Below are positions 27,195-37,427 of a stretch of 64,000 nt of DNA, piece after piece (positions within the stretch are counted from its first letter, which is position 1; every line of letters starts with the position of its first letter). This DNA comes from Nannocystis bainbridge (GTDB lineage Bacteria; Myxococcota_A; Polyangia; Nannocystales; Nannocystaceae), in assembly GCF_028368995.1 (NCBI RefSeq), contig NZ_JAQNDL010000003.1, forward strand, positions 1,984,001 through 2,048,000. Reading direction: 5' to 3'. The notes beneath the pieces are model-generated. The model did not search any database. It was given only the letters and a program-made list of their open reading frames with translations, and was not told the DNA's origin. A program made the position numbers and the translations under genes.

Positions 27195-29473
27195 TTGCCC
27201 TCGGCCTTTACGCCGTGCTCGCGGCCGCCGACCCGGCCCCCGTCGAACGCCCCGCGCGCGACCGCGTCCAGGGCCTGCTGCGCAGCGCCGGCGAGCGCCA
27301 GCCCGTCGCTGGCGCCCGGGTCTTCGCCACCGCCCGGCGCGGCCCCGCGTGGAAGCGCGAGGCCGTGTCCGACCGCGACGGCGTGTTCGTGCTCGCCGAT
27401 CTGCCCAGCCGCGATTTTGTCCTCACCGTCGTCGCCGCCGGCCACCAGCGATTCGAGCAACCGACCACCGCCCCTTATTGGTCGCGCCGCAAGCCGCCGA
27501 CGATCTACCTCCAACCCCAGGGCGCCGGCGGCTATCGCACGATCGTCGAACAGCAGCGCACCACCCGGCCGAGCACTGTCAGCACCAGGCTGCAACCCGA
27601 GGAGATCGCCAACCTCCCCGGCAGCCAGGGCGACCCGCTGCGCGCCTTGCAAAACCTGCCCGGCGTCGCGCGGATCCCCGGCGGCCTCGGCCTCATCGTC
27701 CTGCGCGGCGCGGCCCCCAATCAATCGCAGGTGTTCTTCGGCGAGCACCCGCTGCCGCGCGCCTTCCACGTGCCCGGCCTCGCCAGCGTCGTCCAGACCG
27801 GCGTCCTGCAGGGCCTCGAATACGTGCCCGGCAACTTCTCCGCCCATTACGGCAACGCCGTCGGCGGCGTCGTCCACCTCACCCCGCGGGTCGGCCGGCG
27901 CGACGGCCTGCACGGCCACGCCAAGCTCGACATCACCTCGGTCGGCGCCCTGCTCGAGGGCCCGTTCGGCAAGGGCGGCTCGTTCCTCCTCGCGGCCCAG
28001 CGCGGCTACCTCGACCTCGCCCTCAAGGCCCTGCCTGACGACGTGCTCAATGGTGACGCCCTGCAGCCGCGCTACCACGATTATCAATTCATCTTCGACC
28101 ACCCCGTCGGCCGCGGCGGCACCCTCACCGTGCGCCTGATCGGCGCCTCCGACGACCTGCGGATCGTCTCCGGCGGCCTCCCCAACTTCCGCCTGCGCAC
28201 CGCCTTCGACCGCGTCGACCTCGCCTACCGCAAGCGTCACGGCCGCTGGGACTTCCTGCTCGCCCCCGCGGTCCGCTTCGACCGCTCGGATTTCTCGGCC
28301 CGCGTCTTCACGCGTCGCAACAACGTCGTCGGCCTCCTGCGCGCCGAGGCCAGCGTGCGCCCGCTGCGGCCGCTGCAGCTCACTCTCGGCTTCGACACCC
28401 AGCTCGACCGCTACAAGACCCGTCAGGTCACGGCTCCCCCTCAGCTCCCCGAGGAGGACGTGACCGCCCGCGGCCTGCTCACCACCTCGGGCCTCTACCT
28501 CTCCTCGCAGCTCGACCTCGGCCGCTACGCCGTCGTCGCCGGCGTCCGCGTCAACGCCTTCACCGCCGCCGAAAACGCCCTGTTCACCGCCGACCCACGC
28601 CTCCTGCTGCGCTACAGCCCGCACGAGCGGGTCCGCTTCCAGCTCGGCGCCGGCATGTACTCGCAGCCGAGCCTGCGCAGATCCCTGCGAACGGCCGGCT
28701 TCACCTACGAGACCATGGAGGGCGGCCCGGCGCACACCTTCGGCAACGTCATCCTCCCCGGCGCCGCCCGCTTCCTCGACCCCCAGCTCGAGTTTCAGCC
28801 CGGCCGCCGCGTCGGCGCCAGCCAGGCCACGCAGTACAGCGCCAACCTCCACGTCGACCTCACCGCCGCGCTCGACCTCGACGCCACGATCTTCTACCGC
28901 CGCGTCCGCGACCACCTCCCGCCCGACCCCGACGACCCGGAGCTGCCCGACACCGCCTCGTCGACCCACGGCGTCGAGCTCATGCTGCGCCACGACCTCA
29001 CCGCGCGCCTGTTCGGGTGGATCGCCTACACCTGGATGCGCTCCGACGCCCACCGCCTGTTCCCCGACGGCACCATCGCCCGCGCCCCCGCCGACTTCGA
29101 CCAGCGCCACAACCTCGTCATGCTGGTCGGCTACAAGCTCCCGCGCCGCTGGTCGATCGCCGCCCGCTTCCGCCTCGTCACCGGCCTGCCCTTCACGCCC
29201 TACGTCGGCGGCCTCAACCACCAGGGCGAGGACACCTACCCGATCGCCGGCCCGCCCAACAGCGGCCGCATGCCGGTGTTCCACCAGCTCGACCTCCGCC
29301 TCGACCGCACCTGGATCTTGCACCGCTGCATCGTCGGCGCCTACCTCGACGTGCAGAACGTATACAACCGCCCGAACGCCGAGGGCCTCATGTATTCGCA
29401 CGACTACGCCAGCACCCGCGCCGTCGTCGGCGTCCCGATCTTGCCGGTGCTCGGCGTGAAGGTCAGCTACTGA
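27191..29473 (+). CDS. TonB-dependent receptor with carboxypeptidase-like N-domain, copy 1
   Basis: 760 aa outer-membrane protein. Signal peptide MIALGLYAVLAAADPAP; residues about 25-108 a carboxypeptidase-regulatory-like beta-sandwich (VAGARVFATARRG, SDRDGVFVLADLPSRDFVLTVVAAGHQ); about 135-235 the plug (GDPLRALQNLPGVARIPGGL, VLRGAAPNQSQVFFGEHPLPRAFH, SAHYGNAVGGVVHLTPR); the rest a 22-strand-type barrel ending PILPVLGVKVSY with a C-terminal aromatic. The substrate is unknown; there are no iron or vitamin genes nearby. Overlaps the lipoprotein gene by 4 bp. The 29,474-29,726 gap separates it from its own paralogue cassette. Confidence 0.9.
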   Translation: MIALGLYAVLAAADPAPVERPARDRVQGLLRSAGERQPVAGARVFATARRGPAWKREAVSDRDGVFVLADLPSRDFVLTVVAAGHQRFEQPTTAPYWSRRKPPTIYLQPQGAGGYRTIVEQQRTTRPSTVSTRLQPEEIANLPGSQGDPLRALQNLPGVARIPGGLGLIVLRGAAPNQSQVFFGEHPLPRAFHVPGLASVVQTGVLQGLEYVPGNFSAHYGNAVGGVVHLTPRVGRRDGLHGHAKLDITSVGALLEGPFGKGGSFLLAAQRGYLDLALKALPDDVLNGDALQPRYHDYQFIFDHPVGRGGTLTVRLIGASDDLRIVSGGLPNFRLRTAFDRVDLAYRKRHGRWDFLLAPAVRFDRSDFSARVFTRRNNVVGLLRAEASVRPLRPLQLTLGFDTQLDRYKTRQVTAPPQLPEEDVTARGLLTTSGLYLSSQLDLGRYAVVAGVRVNAFTAAENALFTADPRLLLRYSPHERVRFQLGAGMYSQPSLRRSLRTAGFTYETMEGGPAHTFGNVILPGAARFLDPQLEFQPGRRVGASQATQYSANLHVDLTAALDLDATIFYRRVRDHLPPDPDDPELPDTASSTHGVELMLRHDLTARLFGWIAYTWMRSDAHRLFPDGTIARAPADFDQRHNLVMLVGYKLPRRWSIAARFRLVTGLPFTPYVGGLNHQGEDTYPIAGPPNSGRMPVFHQLDLRLDRTWILHRCIVGAYLDVQNVYNRPNAEGLMYSHDYASTRAVVGVPILPVLGVKVSY

Positions 29474-29572
29474 TCTTCATTGCCATCCCTCTACGATTCG
29501 CAGGACTGCTCGAGCGCAAGCACGGCCGTCGGCCTGCCGGCCTTGCCCGTCCTCGCATCGAGATCTATTCGA

Positions 29573-29594
29573 GACATGTCTCGAAAGACATGTC
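29573..29594. repeat. Perfect dispersed hairpin between the two cassettes
   Basis: GACATGTCT (29573-29581), loop CGAA, AGACATGTC (29586-29594): a 9-bp perfect stem, 100 bases after the receptor stop. Confidence 0.8.
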
Positions 29595-29712
29595 ATGCTC
29601 CTCGCCTTGCGCGGTCCCCCGCGCGACGACACGACCTCGGAGCCATCCTTCGCATTCCGCCCCGCGAGAAAAACCGCACGACGGCAAGGTTGTCGACCCG
29701 GGTCCGGCGCGC

Positions 29713-29718
29713 TAGCGT
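29713..29718 (+). promoter_or_regulatory. Putative -10 box of leaderless gene
   Basis: TAGCGT ends 8 bases before ATG 29727. The other ATG, at 29721, is only 2 bases away, which supports 29727 as the start. Confidence 0.35.
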
Positions 29719-29726
29719 GCATGGAG

Positions 29727-30755
29727 ATGACGCGGTGGCTGCTCCCGCTCGGCATCCTCGTCGTGCCCGCCTGTGTCCCGGCCGAGTACGACTGGGTCGT
29801 CGTCGACGCGCGCTTCCGCGGGCTGCTCGTCGAGGTCGTCGAGCCGGGCGGTTACAGCTCCCTCTTGAACGTGCCTCCGGACCGCCGGCGGGCCTTCATC
29901 CTCCCGCTCGACACCGTCGAGCTCGAGTGGAAGGTCGCCGTCTCGCCGGGCATGGAGCTGCCCCCCCCGATCTGGATCGCCTGCTCCTCGCAATGCTCGT
30001 CCTCGTTGTGGAGCGGGGTCGATCTCTCCGACCTGCAGGACTGCCCCGATCCGATGCCCATCGGCATCGCGGACTCGTGCCGGCTCGGTGACGACCCCCG
30101 GATCCGCGTCCGCCTGGGCGGCGCCTATGCCCCCGATCCCGGCTTCACCCTCCTGCTCATCGGCAGCCGCCGCCCCGACCTCACCTCGGAGACCTGCCTC
30201 GAGCGCGTGAGCGCCTCCCCGCGCGGCGAGGTCGCGCCGTGCTTCATCATCACGCGCACGCCTCCGTTCAGCGACACGCCGCTCGGCCTGCCGTTCTTGC
30301 CCGGATCGGTCGAGGCTCCGCCCGAGGTCCTCGCCCAGGAGGCCGACACTCACCCCACCGTGCTCGGATTCACCGTCACGCGCGAGCGCGGCGACGTCCG
30401 TCAGGACCTCGTCATCGACCTCGGCGACGCCGTCCCGGTCCGCCGCGGCGATCGCATCACCGTCGCGCCGCGCTTCGCCGCCGACGCGGCGCAGGAGTAC
30501 TGGAAGGTGTCTTCCGGCGATTGGTCGGGCTGGCTCGATCAACGCATTGAGATGTTCGGCTACGAGCCGTCGTTCAGCGAGCCCGTCCTGTTCGAAGGAC
30601 CCGTCTCCGTCTCCGCCTCCCTCGACAAGCTGCCGCCTCTCACCTTCGTCGTCCCGCACGACGTCGTGCCCACCACCCTCTGGCTCGACATCTTCGACGA
30701 CCGCCAGGGCAGGGCCTTCGTCGAGCTGCAGTTCGTCCCCGAAGACGAAGCATGA
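29727..30755 (+). CDS. Lipoprotein, receptor partner, copy 2
   Basis: 342 aa, paralogue of the lipoprotein at 26163. Signal MTRWLLPLGILVVPAC with Cys16. Shared blocks: RGLLVEVVEPGGYSSLLNVP, FILPLDTVELEW, CRLGDDPRIRVRLGGAY, TCLERVSASP, EVLAQEADTHPTVLGFTVTRERG and the end LWLDIFDDRQGRAFVELQFV. Start 29727 is chosen from the leaderless box; an in-frame ATG at 29721 is equally open. The stop overlaps the ATG of the second receptor gene (30752-30755). Same organisation as copy 1, so the whole two-gene unit was duplicated in tandem and then diverged. Confidence 0.8.
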   Translation: MTRWLLPLGILVVPACVPAEYDWVVVDARFRGLLVEVVEPGGYSSLLNVPPDRRRAFILPLDTVELEWKVAVSPGMELPPPIWIACSSQCSSSLWSGVDLSDLQDCPDPMPIGIADSCRLGDDPRIRVRLGGAYAPDPGFTLLLIGSRRPDLTSETCLERVSASPRGEVAPCFIITRTPPFSDTPLGLPFLPGSVEAPPEVLAQEADTHPTVLGFTVTRERGDVRQDLVIDLGDAVPVRRGDRITVAPRFAADAAQEYWKVSSGDWSGWLDQRIEMFGYEPSFSEPVLFEGPVSVSASLDKLPPLTFVVPHDVVPTTLWLDIFDDRQGRAFVELQFVPEDEA

Positions 30756-33085
30756 TCGCCCTCGCCCTCGCCGCCAGCCTCCTCGCCGCCGCCCCGGCCT
30801 CCGATCAGGCCGCGGTCCGGACCAGCGTGCAGGGCACGCTGCGCAGCGCCGGCGAGCGCCTCCCCGTCGCCGGCGCGCGGGTCTTCGCCAGCGCGCGTCG
30901 CGGCCGCGCCTGGGTCCGCGAGGCCGTGTCTGACGGCGAAGGCCGCTTCCTCCTCCACGACCTGCCGAGCCGCGACTTCGTGCTCGTCATCGTCGCCGCT
31001 GGCCATCAGCGCTTCGAGCAGCCGACCCCTGCCGCCTACTGGTCGCGCCGCAAGCCGCCGACCATCTTCCTCCAGCCGCAGGGCGCCGGCGGCTATCGCA
31101 CGATCGTCGAGCAGGAGCGGATCACCCGTCCCAGCCCCGTCAGCACCAAGCTCTCGCCCGAGGAGATCGCCAACCTCCCCGGCAGCCAGGGCGACCCACT
31201 GCGCGCCTTGCAAAACCTCCCCGGCGTCGCCCGCGTCCCTGGCGGCCTCGGCCTCCTCATCCTCCGCGGCGCCGCCCCCAATCAATCCCAGGTGTTCTTC
31301 GGCGAGCACCCCCTGCCCCGCGCCTTCCATATCCCCGGCCTCGCCAGCATCGTCCCCGCCGGCGTCCTCGGCGGCATCGAATACGTGCCCGGCAACTTCT
31401 CCGCCCATTACGGCAACGCCACCGGCGGCATCATTCACATGACCCCGCGCGTCGGCCGGCGCGACGGCATCCACGGTCAGGCCAAGCTCGACTTCATCTC
31501 CGCCGGCGCCCGCCTCGAGGGCCCGTTCGGCAGGGGCGGCTCGTTCATCCTCGCGGCCCAGCGCGGCTACCTCGACCTCGCCCTCAAGGCCCTGCCCGAC
31601 GACGCCACCAACGGCCTGCCTGCCATCAATCCGCGCTACCACGATTATCAATTCATCCTCGACCACCCCGCCGGCCGCGGCGGCACCGTGACCATGCGAT
31701 TCCTCGGCGCCGCCGACAACTTCAAGTTCCGCGCGGCCTACAGCGACGGCGAAGGCATCTCAATGCAGAGCGGCTTCCACCGGGTCGACCTCGCCTACCG
31801 CAAGCGCCACGGCCGCTGGGACTTCCTGCTGGCCCCCGCGCTGCGATTCGACCGCACCGAGCTCGACGCCGGCTGGGAGTTCAACCGGCGCCGCAACGAC
31901 ATCGTCGGTCTCCTGCGCGCCGAGGCCAGCGTCCGGCCGTGGCGCCCGCTCCTGCTCACCCTCGGCCTCGACACCCAGCTCGACCGCTACCGCTCGTTTC
32001 GCCGCGCCCGCGGCGGCGAGGACAACCTCCTCGTCGACGACCGCACGCGCGGCTTCCTCACCGGCACCGGCGTCTACCTGCACTCGCAGCTCGAGCTCGG
32101 GCGCTACGCCCTCGTCGCCGGCGCCCGCTTCAACGTGTTCACCGGCGAGAGCAACGCCGCGCACGCCGTCGATCCGCGGCTCCTGCTGCGCTACGACCCG
32201 CACGAGCGGGTCCGCATCCAGCTCGCCGCCGGCATGTATTCGCAGGCCAGCTATCGCCGCGACAACGCCAGCGCGGGCCTCTTCAGCCAGTGGGGCGCCC
32301 CCGACATGCCGCTCGGCGGGCCCACCGTCTACTCCGGCGATATCATGGCAGTGTTCCCGGCCGCCATTCGCTCCCTCGATCCCCAGCTCGAGTTCGATCC
32401 GCAGGGGCGGATCGCCGCCAGTCGAGCCGTCCAGTACAGCGCCAGCCTCCACGTCGATCTCACCGAGAGCATCAAGCTCGACACCACGGTGTTCCATCGC
32501 AATTTCCGCGCCAACACCCCCGCGGAGCCCGACATCCCGGAGTTTCCCGACACCCGCACCACCACCACCGGCGTCGAGGTCATGCTGCGCCACGACCTCA
32601 CCGCCCGGCTGTTCGGGTGGATCGCGTACACGTGGATGCACGCGACGACCACGGTCTCGTTCCCCGAGACGTACGCCTCGCTGAAGTTCCCCAGCGACTT
32701 CGACCAACGCCACAACCTCGTCATGCTGGTCGGCTACAAGCTGCCGCGCCGCTGGTCGATCGCCGGCCGGTTCCGCCTCGTCTCCGGCCTGCCCTACACC
32801 CCGTTCATCGGCGCGATCGAGGGCGACGGCACCCACGCCCTCGAGTACGCGCCGCTGTTCGGCACCACCAACGGCGCCCGCATGCCGGTGTTCCACCAGC
32901 TCGACCTCCGCATCGATCGCACGTGGATCTTGCAACGCTGCGTGGTCGGGGCCTACCTCGACGTGATGAACGTGTACAACCACCAGAACGCCGAGGGCAT
33001 CATCTATTCGCCAGACTTCTCGCGCACCAAGACGGCCGTCGGCCTGCCGATCCTGCCGGTCCTCGGCGTGCAGGTCAGCTACTGA
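30752..33085 (+). CDS. TonB-dependent receptor with carboxypeptidase-like N-domain, copy 2
   Basis: 777 aa paralogue of the receptor at 27191. Same order: signal peptide MIALALAASLLAAAPAS, regulatory-like sandwich (VAGARVFASARRGRAWVREAVSDGEG), plug (GDPLRALQNLPGVARVPGGL, FFGEHPLPRAFHIPGLASI, SAHYGNATGGIIHMTPR), barrel, and the end PILPVLGVQVSY. The plug is nearly identical to copy 1, while surface-loop regions (for example after NFKFRAAYSDGEG and around SQWGAPDMPLGGPT) differ and are longer. This pattern suggests the same periplasmic partner but a different ligand. Overlaps the preceding lipoprotein gene by 4 bp. Confidence 0.9.
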   Translation: MIALALAASLLAAAPASDQAAVRTSVQGTLRSAGERLPVAGARVFASARRGRAWVREAVSDGEGRFLLHDLPSRDFVLVIVAAGHQRFEQPTPAAYWSRRKPPTIFLQPQGAGGYRTIVEQERITRPSPVSTKLSPEEIANLPGSQGDPLRALQNLPGVARVPGGLGLLILRGAAPNQSQVFFGEHPLPRAFHIPGLASIVPAGVLGGIEYVPGNFSAHYGNATGGIIHMTPRVGRRDGIHGQAKLDFISAGARLEGPFGRGGSFILAAQRGYLDLALKALPDDATNGLPAINPRYHDYQFILDHPAGRGGTVTMRFLGAADNFKFRAAYSDGEGISMQSGFHRVDLAYRKRHGRWDFLLAPALRFDRTELDAGWEFNRRRNDIVGLLRAEASVRPWRPLLLTLGLDTQLDRYRSFRRARGGEDNLLVDDRTRGFLTGTGVYLHSQLELGRYALVAGARFNVFTGESNAAHAVDPRLLLRYDPHERVRIQLAAGMYSQASYRRDNASAGLFSQWGAPDMPLGGPTVYSGDIMAVFPAAIRSLDPQLEFDPQGRIAASRAVQYSASLHVDLTESIKLDTTVFHRNFRANTPAEPDIPEFPDTRTTTTGVEVMLRHDLTARLFGWIAYTWMHATTTVSFPETYASLKFPSDFDQRHNLVMLVGYKLPRRWSIAGRFRLVSGLPYTPFIGAIEGDGTHALEYAPLFGTTNGARMPVFHQLDLRIDRTWILQRCVVGAYLDVMNVYNHQNAEGIIYSPDFSRTKTAVGLPILPVLGVQVSY

Positions 33086-33402
33086 GCCCTCAGGCCCGGC
33101 GACATCGCCACGTAGACCAGGCCCACGACCGAGCTCGCAATACGAGCGATGTCCGGGTCCGTCGACAACATGTCCTTTCGACCAGATCGCATCGGCCCCC
33201 GGTCGAGCGATCGACCTGTCCCAAAGTACATCCCCCGGCGGCGCCCTCGACCCGGGTAAGGAGCAGCACGAGACCCCGCCACTCGCACCTTCGCCGACCC
33301 CGACGTCGAACCCGGCCCGTTCGCCGCGGCAGGCGGCGGCGCGCGGCCTCGCGCCGGCGAATCCTCTCGCGGGACCGCGTCAGGCGCCGGGGGCTCGCCG
33401 CG

Positions 33403-33408
33403 TATACT
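33403..33408 (+). promoter_or_regulatory. -10 box of kinase gene
   Basis: TATACT, the best sigma-70-like -10 in the window. It would start a leader of about 29 bases that contains the hairpin at 33417 and the Shine-Dalgarno sequence. Confidence 0.5.
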
Positions 33409-33416
33409 CGGCCCGA

Positions 33417-33434
33417 CCTGTCCCCGCAGACAGG
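33417..33434 (+). repeat. Hairpin covering the kinase Shine-Dalgarno sequence
   Basis: CCTGTC (33417-33422), loop CCCGCA, GACAGG (33429-33434). The right arm overlaps AGGAGG (33432-33437), 6 bases before ATG 33444, so folding would limit ribosome access. Confidence 0.65.
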
Positions 33435-33443
33435 AGGAGCCTC

Positions 33444-34676
<1,233 letters not shown>

Positions 34677-34700
34677 GCCCGCGCTGCCGACATTCCCCGA

Positions 34701-34726
34701 GGGACATGCTCCATCGAGCATGTCCC
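34701..34726 (+). terminator. Perfect 11-bp hairpin after the kinase gene
   Basis: GGGACATGCTC (34701-34711), loop CATC, GAGCATGTCCC (34716-34726), 25 bases after the stop. Dispersed-family member. No T-run, so termination is inferred. Confidence 0.65.
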
Positions 34727-34881
34727 TTCGATCATGTCCTGAATCCTGGGTCTCCGGCCCAGGAGGCGGTCGGACGACGCCGGCCCGCCGCAACGGCCGC
34801 GCTCGATGGTTCGCGGCCGCCTCGCCGTGAGCGACCGCCGCGCCGTTGCTCCGCCGCGCGGCCCGGCCCAGAGATCCGCGC

Positions 34882-36075
34882 ATGATGGGCGGTCTGAATC
34901 TCGGAAATATCAAGGGTGTGCGGATCTCCGCCGATTGGAGCCTGTTCGTCGCCCTGTGGCTGGTCGCGGTCAGCCTCGCGCTCGGCTCGTTCCCCACCTG
35001 GCACCCCGAGTGGGGCGGCGGCCTGCGCTGGGGCGTCGCCTGCCTCGCCGCCGTGCTGCTGTTCGCCTCGGTGCTGGTCCACGAGCTGTCGCACGCCCTC
35101 GTCGCGCGCAGCTACGGCCTCGAGGTGCGCAGCATCAACCTGTTCGTGTTCGGCGGCGTCGCCAACATCGAGCGCGAGCCGGAGACCCCGCGCGCCGAGC
35201 TGATGATCGCGATCGTCGGCCCGCTCACCAGCATCGGCCTCGGCCTGCTGTTCATGCTGCTCGGCGGCTGGCTCGCCCGCCTCGGCGGCGACCCCGAGCG
35301 ACTGCTGCGCGACCTCGGTCCGGGCGCGACGCTGCTGTTCTGGCTCGGGCCGCTCAACCTGTTCCTCGGCCTCTTCAACCTGCTGCCGGGCTTCCCGCTC
35401 GACGGCGGGCGGATCTTGCGGGCCCTGCTGTGGCGCGCGACGGGCGACCTGCAAGCGGCCACGCGCTGGGCCTCGCTGGCGGGCCAGACGATCGGCTTCG
35501 CGCTGGTGTTCGCCGGGCTGGCGATGATCTTCGGCGCCCGCCTGCCATGGCTCGGCACCGGCGTGGTCTCCGGCCTGTGGATCAGCGTGATCGGGTGGTT
35601 CCTCGCCAGCGCGGCGGCGATGAGCTACCGCCAGCTGGTGATCCTCCACCTCGTCGAGGGCGTGCCGGTGCGACGATTGATGCGCCGCGAGGTCGCCGCC
35701 GTGCCGCCGAACCTGCCGGTCGCCCGCCTGGTCGACGATTACCTGATGCGCAGCGATCAACGGGCCTTCCCGGTGCTCGCCGGCGAGCGGCTGGCCGGCA
35801 TCGTCTGCCTCGACGACGTGCGCGTGGTCGACCGCGACGTGTGGAGCGACGTCGACGTCGGCACCATCATGACCCCGGCCGCCGCGCTCGAGACCGTGCG
35901 CTCGGGTGACGAGCTGACCGTGGCCATGCGGGCCTTCAGCCGCAAGGACGTCGAGCAATTGCCGGTCGTCGACGACGAGCGGCTGGTCGGCGTGCTGCGC
36001 CGGCGCGACATCCTCAAGTGGCTCGAGCTGCAGGCCCCCCGCAGCGAGCGGCCGGTCCACCCGCGACCGGCCTGA
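34882..36075 (+). CDS. Site-2 protease family (M50) with two CBS domains
   Basis: 397 aa intramembrane zinc metalloprotease. Zinc motif VHELSHALVA (HExxH) in the second membrane segment, the third ligand in FNLLPGFPLDGGRILRA, six or so hydrophobic segments up to about residue 255, then two CBS domains (LMRREVAAVPPNLPVARLVDDYL; TIMTPAAALETVRSGDELTVAMRAF, with VEQLPVVDDERLVGVLRRRDIL). CBS domains usually bind adenine nucleotides and gate the enzyme. It begins MMGGLNLGNIKGVRISADWS, normal for this subgroup; ATG 34882 or 34885 are both possible. Substrate unknown; no anti-sigma factor lies nearby. Confidence 0.93.
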   Translation: MMGGLNLGNIKGVRISADWSLFVALWLVAVSLALGSFPTWHPEWGGGLRWGVACLAAVLLFASVLVHELSHALVARSYGLEVRSINLFVFGGVANIEREPETPRAELMIAIVGPLTSIGLGLLFMLLGGWLARLGGDPERLLRDLGPGATLLFWLGPLNLFLGLFNLLPGFPLDGGRILRALLWRATGDLQAATRWASLAGQTIGFALVFAGLAMIFGARLPWLGTGVVSGLWISVIGWFLASAAAMSYRQLVILHLVEGVPVRRLMRREVAAVPPNLPVARLVDDYLMRSDQRAFPVLAGERLAGIVCLDDVRVVDRDVWSDVDVGTIMTPAAALETVRSGDELTVAMRAFSRKDVEQLPVVDDERLVGVLRRRDILKWLELQAPRSERPVHPRPA

Positions 36076-36221
36076 TCGGCCCGCGGGCGCGCGAGCCGGC
36101 GACAGGTGGCCGGCGCGCACTCGCCACGGCGCCGCTCGCTACATTCATGATTGCCCCGCACGCTGGCCCGCCGCGGCGCGTCGGCGGTGGCACGAATCGC
36201 AAATCGTCCAACGCTGCGGCC

Positions 36222-36878
36222 ATGTCATTCACCAAGATCTCTCTCCCGCTGACCGTCGCGCTCGCCCTGGCGCTCCCGGGCGTCGCCGCCGCCGAAACCT
36301 CGCCCACCCCGCCGCCGCCGGGCACGGTCCCCGGCGCTCCCACCAATCCGAACCCGACGACGCCGCCGACCCACAACACCGAGGCCAACCCCACCAATGT
36401 GAACACCGACGATCTCTCCGACGCGGAGATCCTCATGGTGATCGAGACGATCAGCGACCGCACCGCCGAGCACAATCGCCGGGCCCAGAAGTCGGTCAAG
36501 CACAAGCGCGCCAAGAAATACGCCGACAACCGGGTCAAGCACGCCAAGGCGGCCAAGAAGCGGCAGACCGCCATGCGCAACCGCCACAAGCTCAAGCCGC
36601 AGCCCAGCGAGTTCGTCACCGCCTACGGGATCGCCATCGACGGGTCCTACAAGGACCTCGACACCGCCGCGAAGGGCCCCGAGTTCGACACCACCTACAT
36701 CGACGACGAGATCCAGGTGCTCACCGACGTGCTCGACGCGGTCGACCGCAAGTTCATGCCCAGCGTCGACCTGCCCGAGCTGCGCGACGAGCTCAACACG
36801 GTCCGCGCCCAGGTCGCCGCCGACCTCGTGGAGGCCGAGGCGATCCGCGGCGCCCTGCGCGCCCAGCCGGCCGCCTGA
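36222..36878 (+). CDS. Exported DUF4142 (ferritin-like helical) protein
   Basis: 218 aa. Signal peptide MSFTKISLPLTVALALALPGVAAAE, then a Pro/Thr/Asn-rich linker (PGAPTNPNPTTPPTHNTEAN), then a helical DUF4142-like domain: DLSDAEILMVIETISDRTAEHNRRAQ, lysine/histidine-rich KHKRAKKYADNRVKHAKAAKKRQ, and the closing YIDDEIQVLTDVLDAVDRKFMP. DUF4142 proteins are periplasmic four-helix bundles of unknown role. No metal ligands of ferritins are certain here. Monocistronic and convergent with the lipoprotein gene at 36900; a hairpin spans both stops. Confidence 0.8.
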   Translation: MSFTKISLPLTVALALALPGVAAAETSPTPPPPGTVPGAPTNPNPTTPPTHNTEANPTNVNTDDLSDAEILMVIETISDRTAEHNRRAQKSVKHKRAKKYADNRVKHAKAAKKRQTAMRNRHKLKPQPSEFVTAYGIAIDGSYKDLDTAAKGPEFDTTYIDDEIQVLTDVLDAVDRKFMPSVDLPELRDELNTVRAQVAADLVEAEAIRGALRAQPAA

Positions 36879-36902
36879 CGCTCGCCGCGCACGCCAGCGT
36901 CA
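36876..36902. terminator. Hairpin joining two convergent stop codons
   Basis: TGACGCT (36876-36882) pairs with AGCGTCA (36896-36902). The first arm starts with the TGA of the plus gene; the second ends with the TCA that is the minus gene's stop. A compact bidirectional terminator is likely. Confidence 0.55.
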
Positions 36903-37427
36903 CCCGGGCACGCGGACCACGACGGCCTCGCTCGCTGCGGCGCAATACGGGCCGCACTCGGTGCCGTTGGGCCAATTGCCGACGTACGTGGGTCGATGGG
37001 TCCCCTGCGCCTGCACCGTGCCGTCGCGGGTCACGGTGATCGTGAGCTCGTCGGGGCCGGTGACGGCTCCTCCGTCCTCGCGGATTTCGGTGAGCGCGAG
37101 GGCGAGGCCGTCGCCTTCATGGGTGGCGTCGACGTCCCAGCGCACCGGCTCCCCCTCGAGCTCGCCCATCGCCGTGAGCGAATCGCGGTCACAGGCAGCG
37201 TCGGGCGGCTCGGCGGTCGCCAGCGTGCACTCCCACTCGAGGACCACGGCCGCCGATTGCAGGCGGAAGTGATAATCGCCGGGCCGAAGCGAGCCCCCCG
37301 CCGTCCCCTCGTCGACGACGCGGATCCACGGCTCCACGGCGCAGCCCGACTGCGTGCACACCTCCGGCTCGCTGCAGGCCGCCACGACCAGGACAGCCAG
37401 CGCCCGGTACCTCCAGGACGGTCCCAT
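36900..37427 (-). CDS. Small lipoprotein of unknown function
   Basis: 175 aa. Signal MGPSWRYRALAVLVVAAC with lipobox Cys18, followed by Cys at EVCTQSGC. The mature part is one beta-rich domain (GDYHFRLQSAAVVLEWECTL, DELTITVTRDGTVQAQGTHRP) ending with GTECGPYCAAAS. Not recognised. ATG 37427 shares one base with the TGA of the upstream gene, so the two are coupled; a second ATG 4 codons earlier (37439) is possible. Last gene of the antiporter group on this strand. Confidence 0.75.
   Translation of the reverse strand: MGPSWRYRALAVLVVAACSEPEVCTQSGCAVEPWIRVVDEGTAGGSLRPGDYHFRLQSAAVVLEWECTLATAEPPDAACDRDSLTAMGELEGEPVRWDVDATHEGDGLALALTEIREDGGAVTGPDELTITVTRDGTVQAQGTHRPTYVGNWPNGTECGPYCAAASEAVVVRVPG

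Larger units (their letters stand above)
33086..33443. other. Intergenic region before the kinase gene
   Basis: 358 bp. Contains repeat half-elements ACATGTCCTTTCG (33168-33180) and CCTGTCCCAAAGTACATCC (33215-33233), then plain GC-rich DNA, then the kinase promoter box and leader. No gene seen. Confidence 0.5.
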
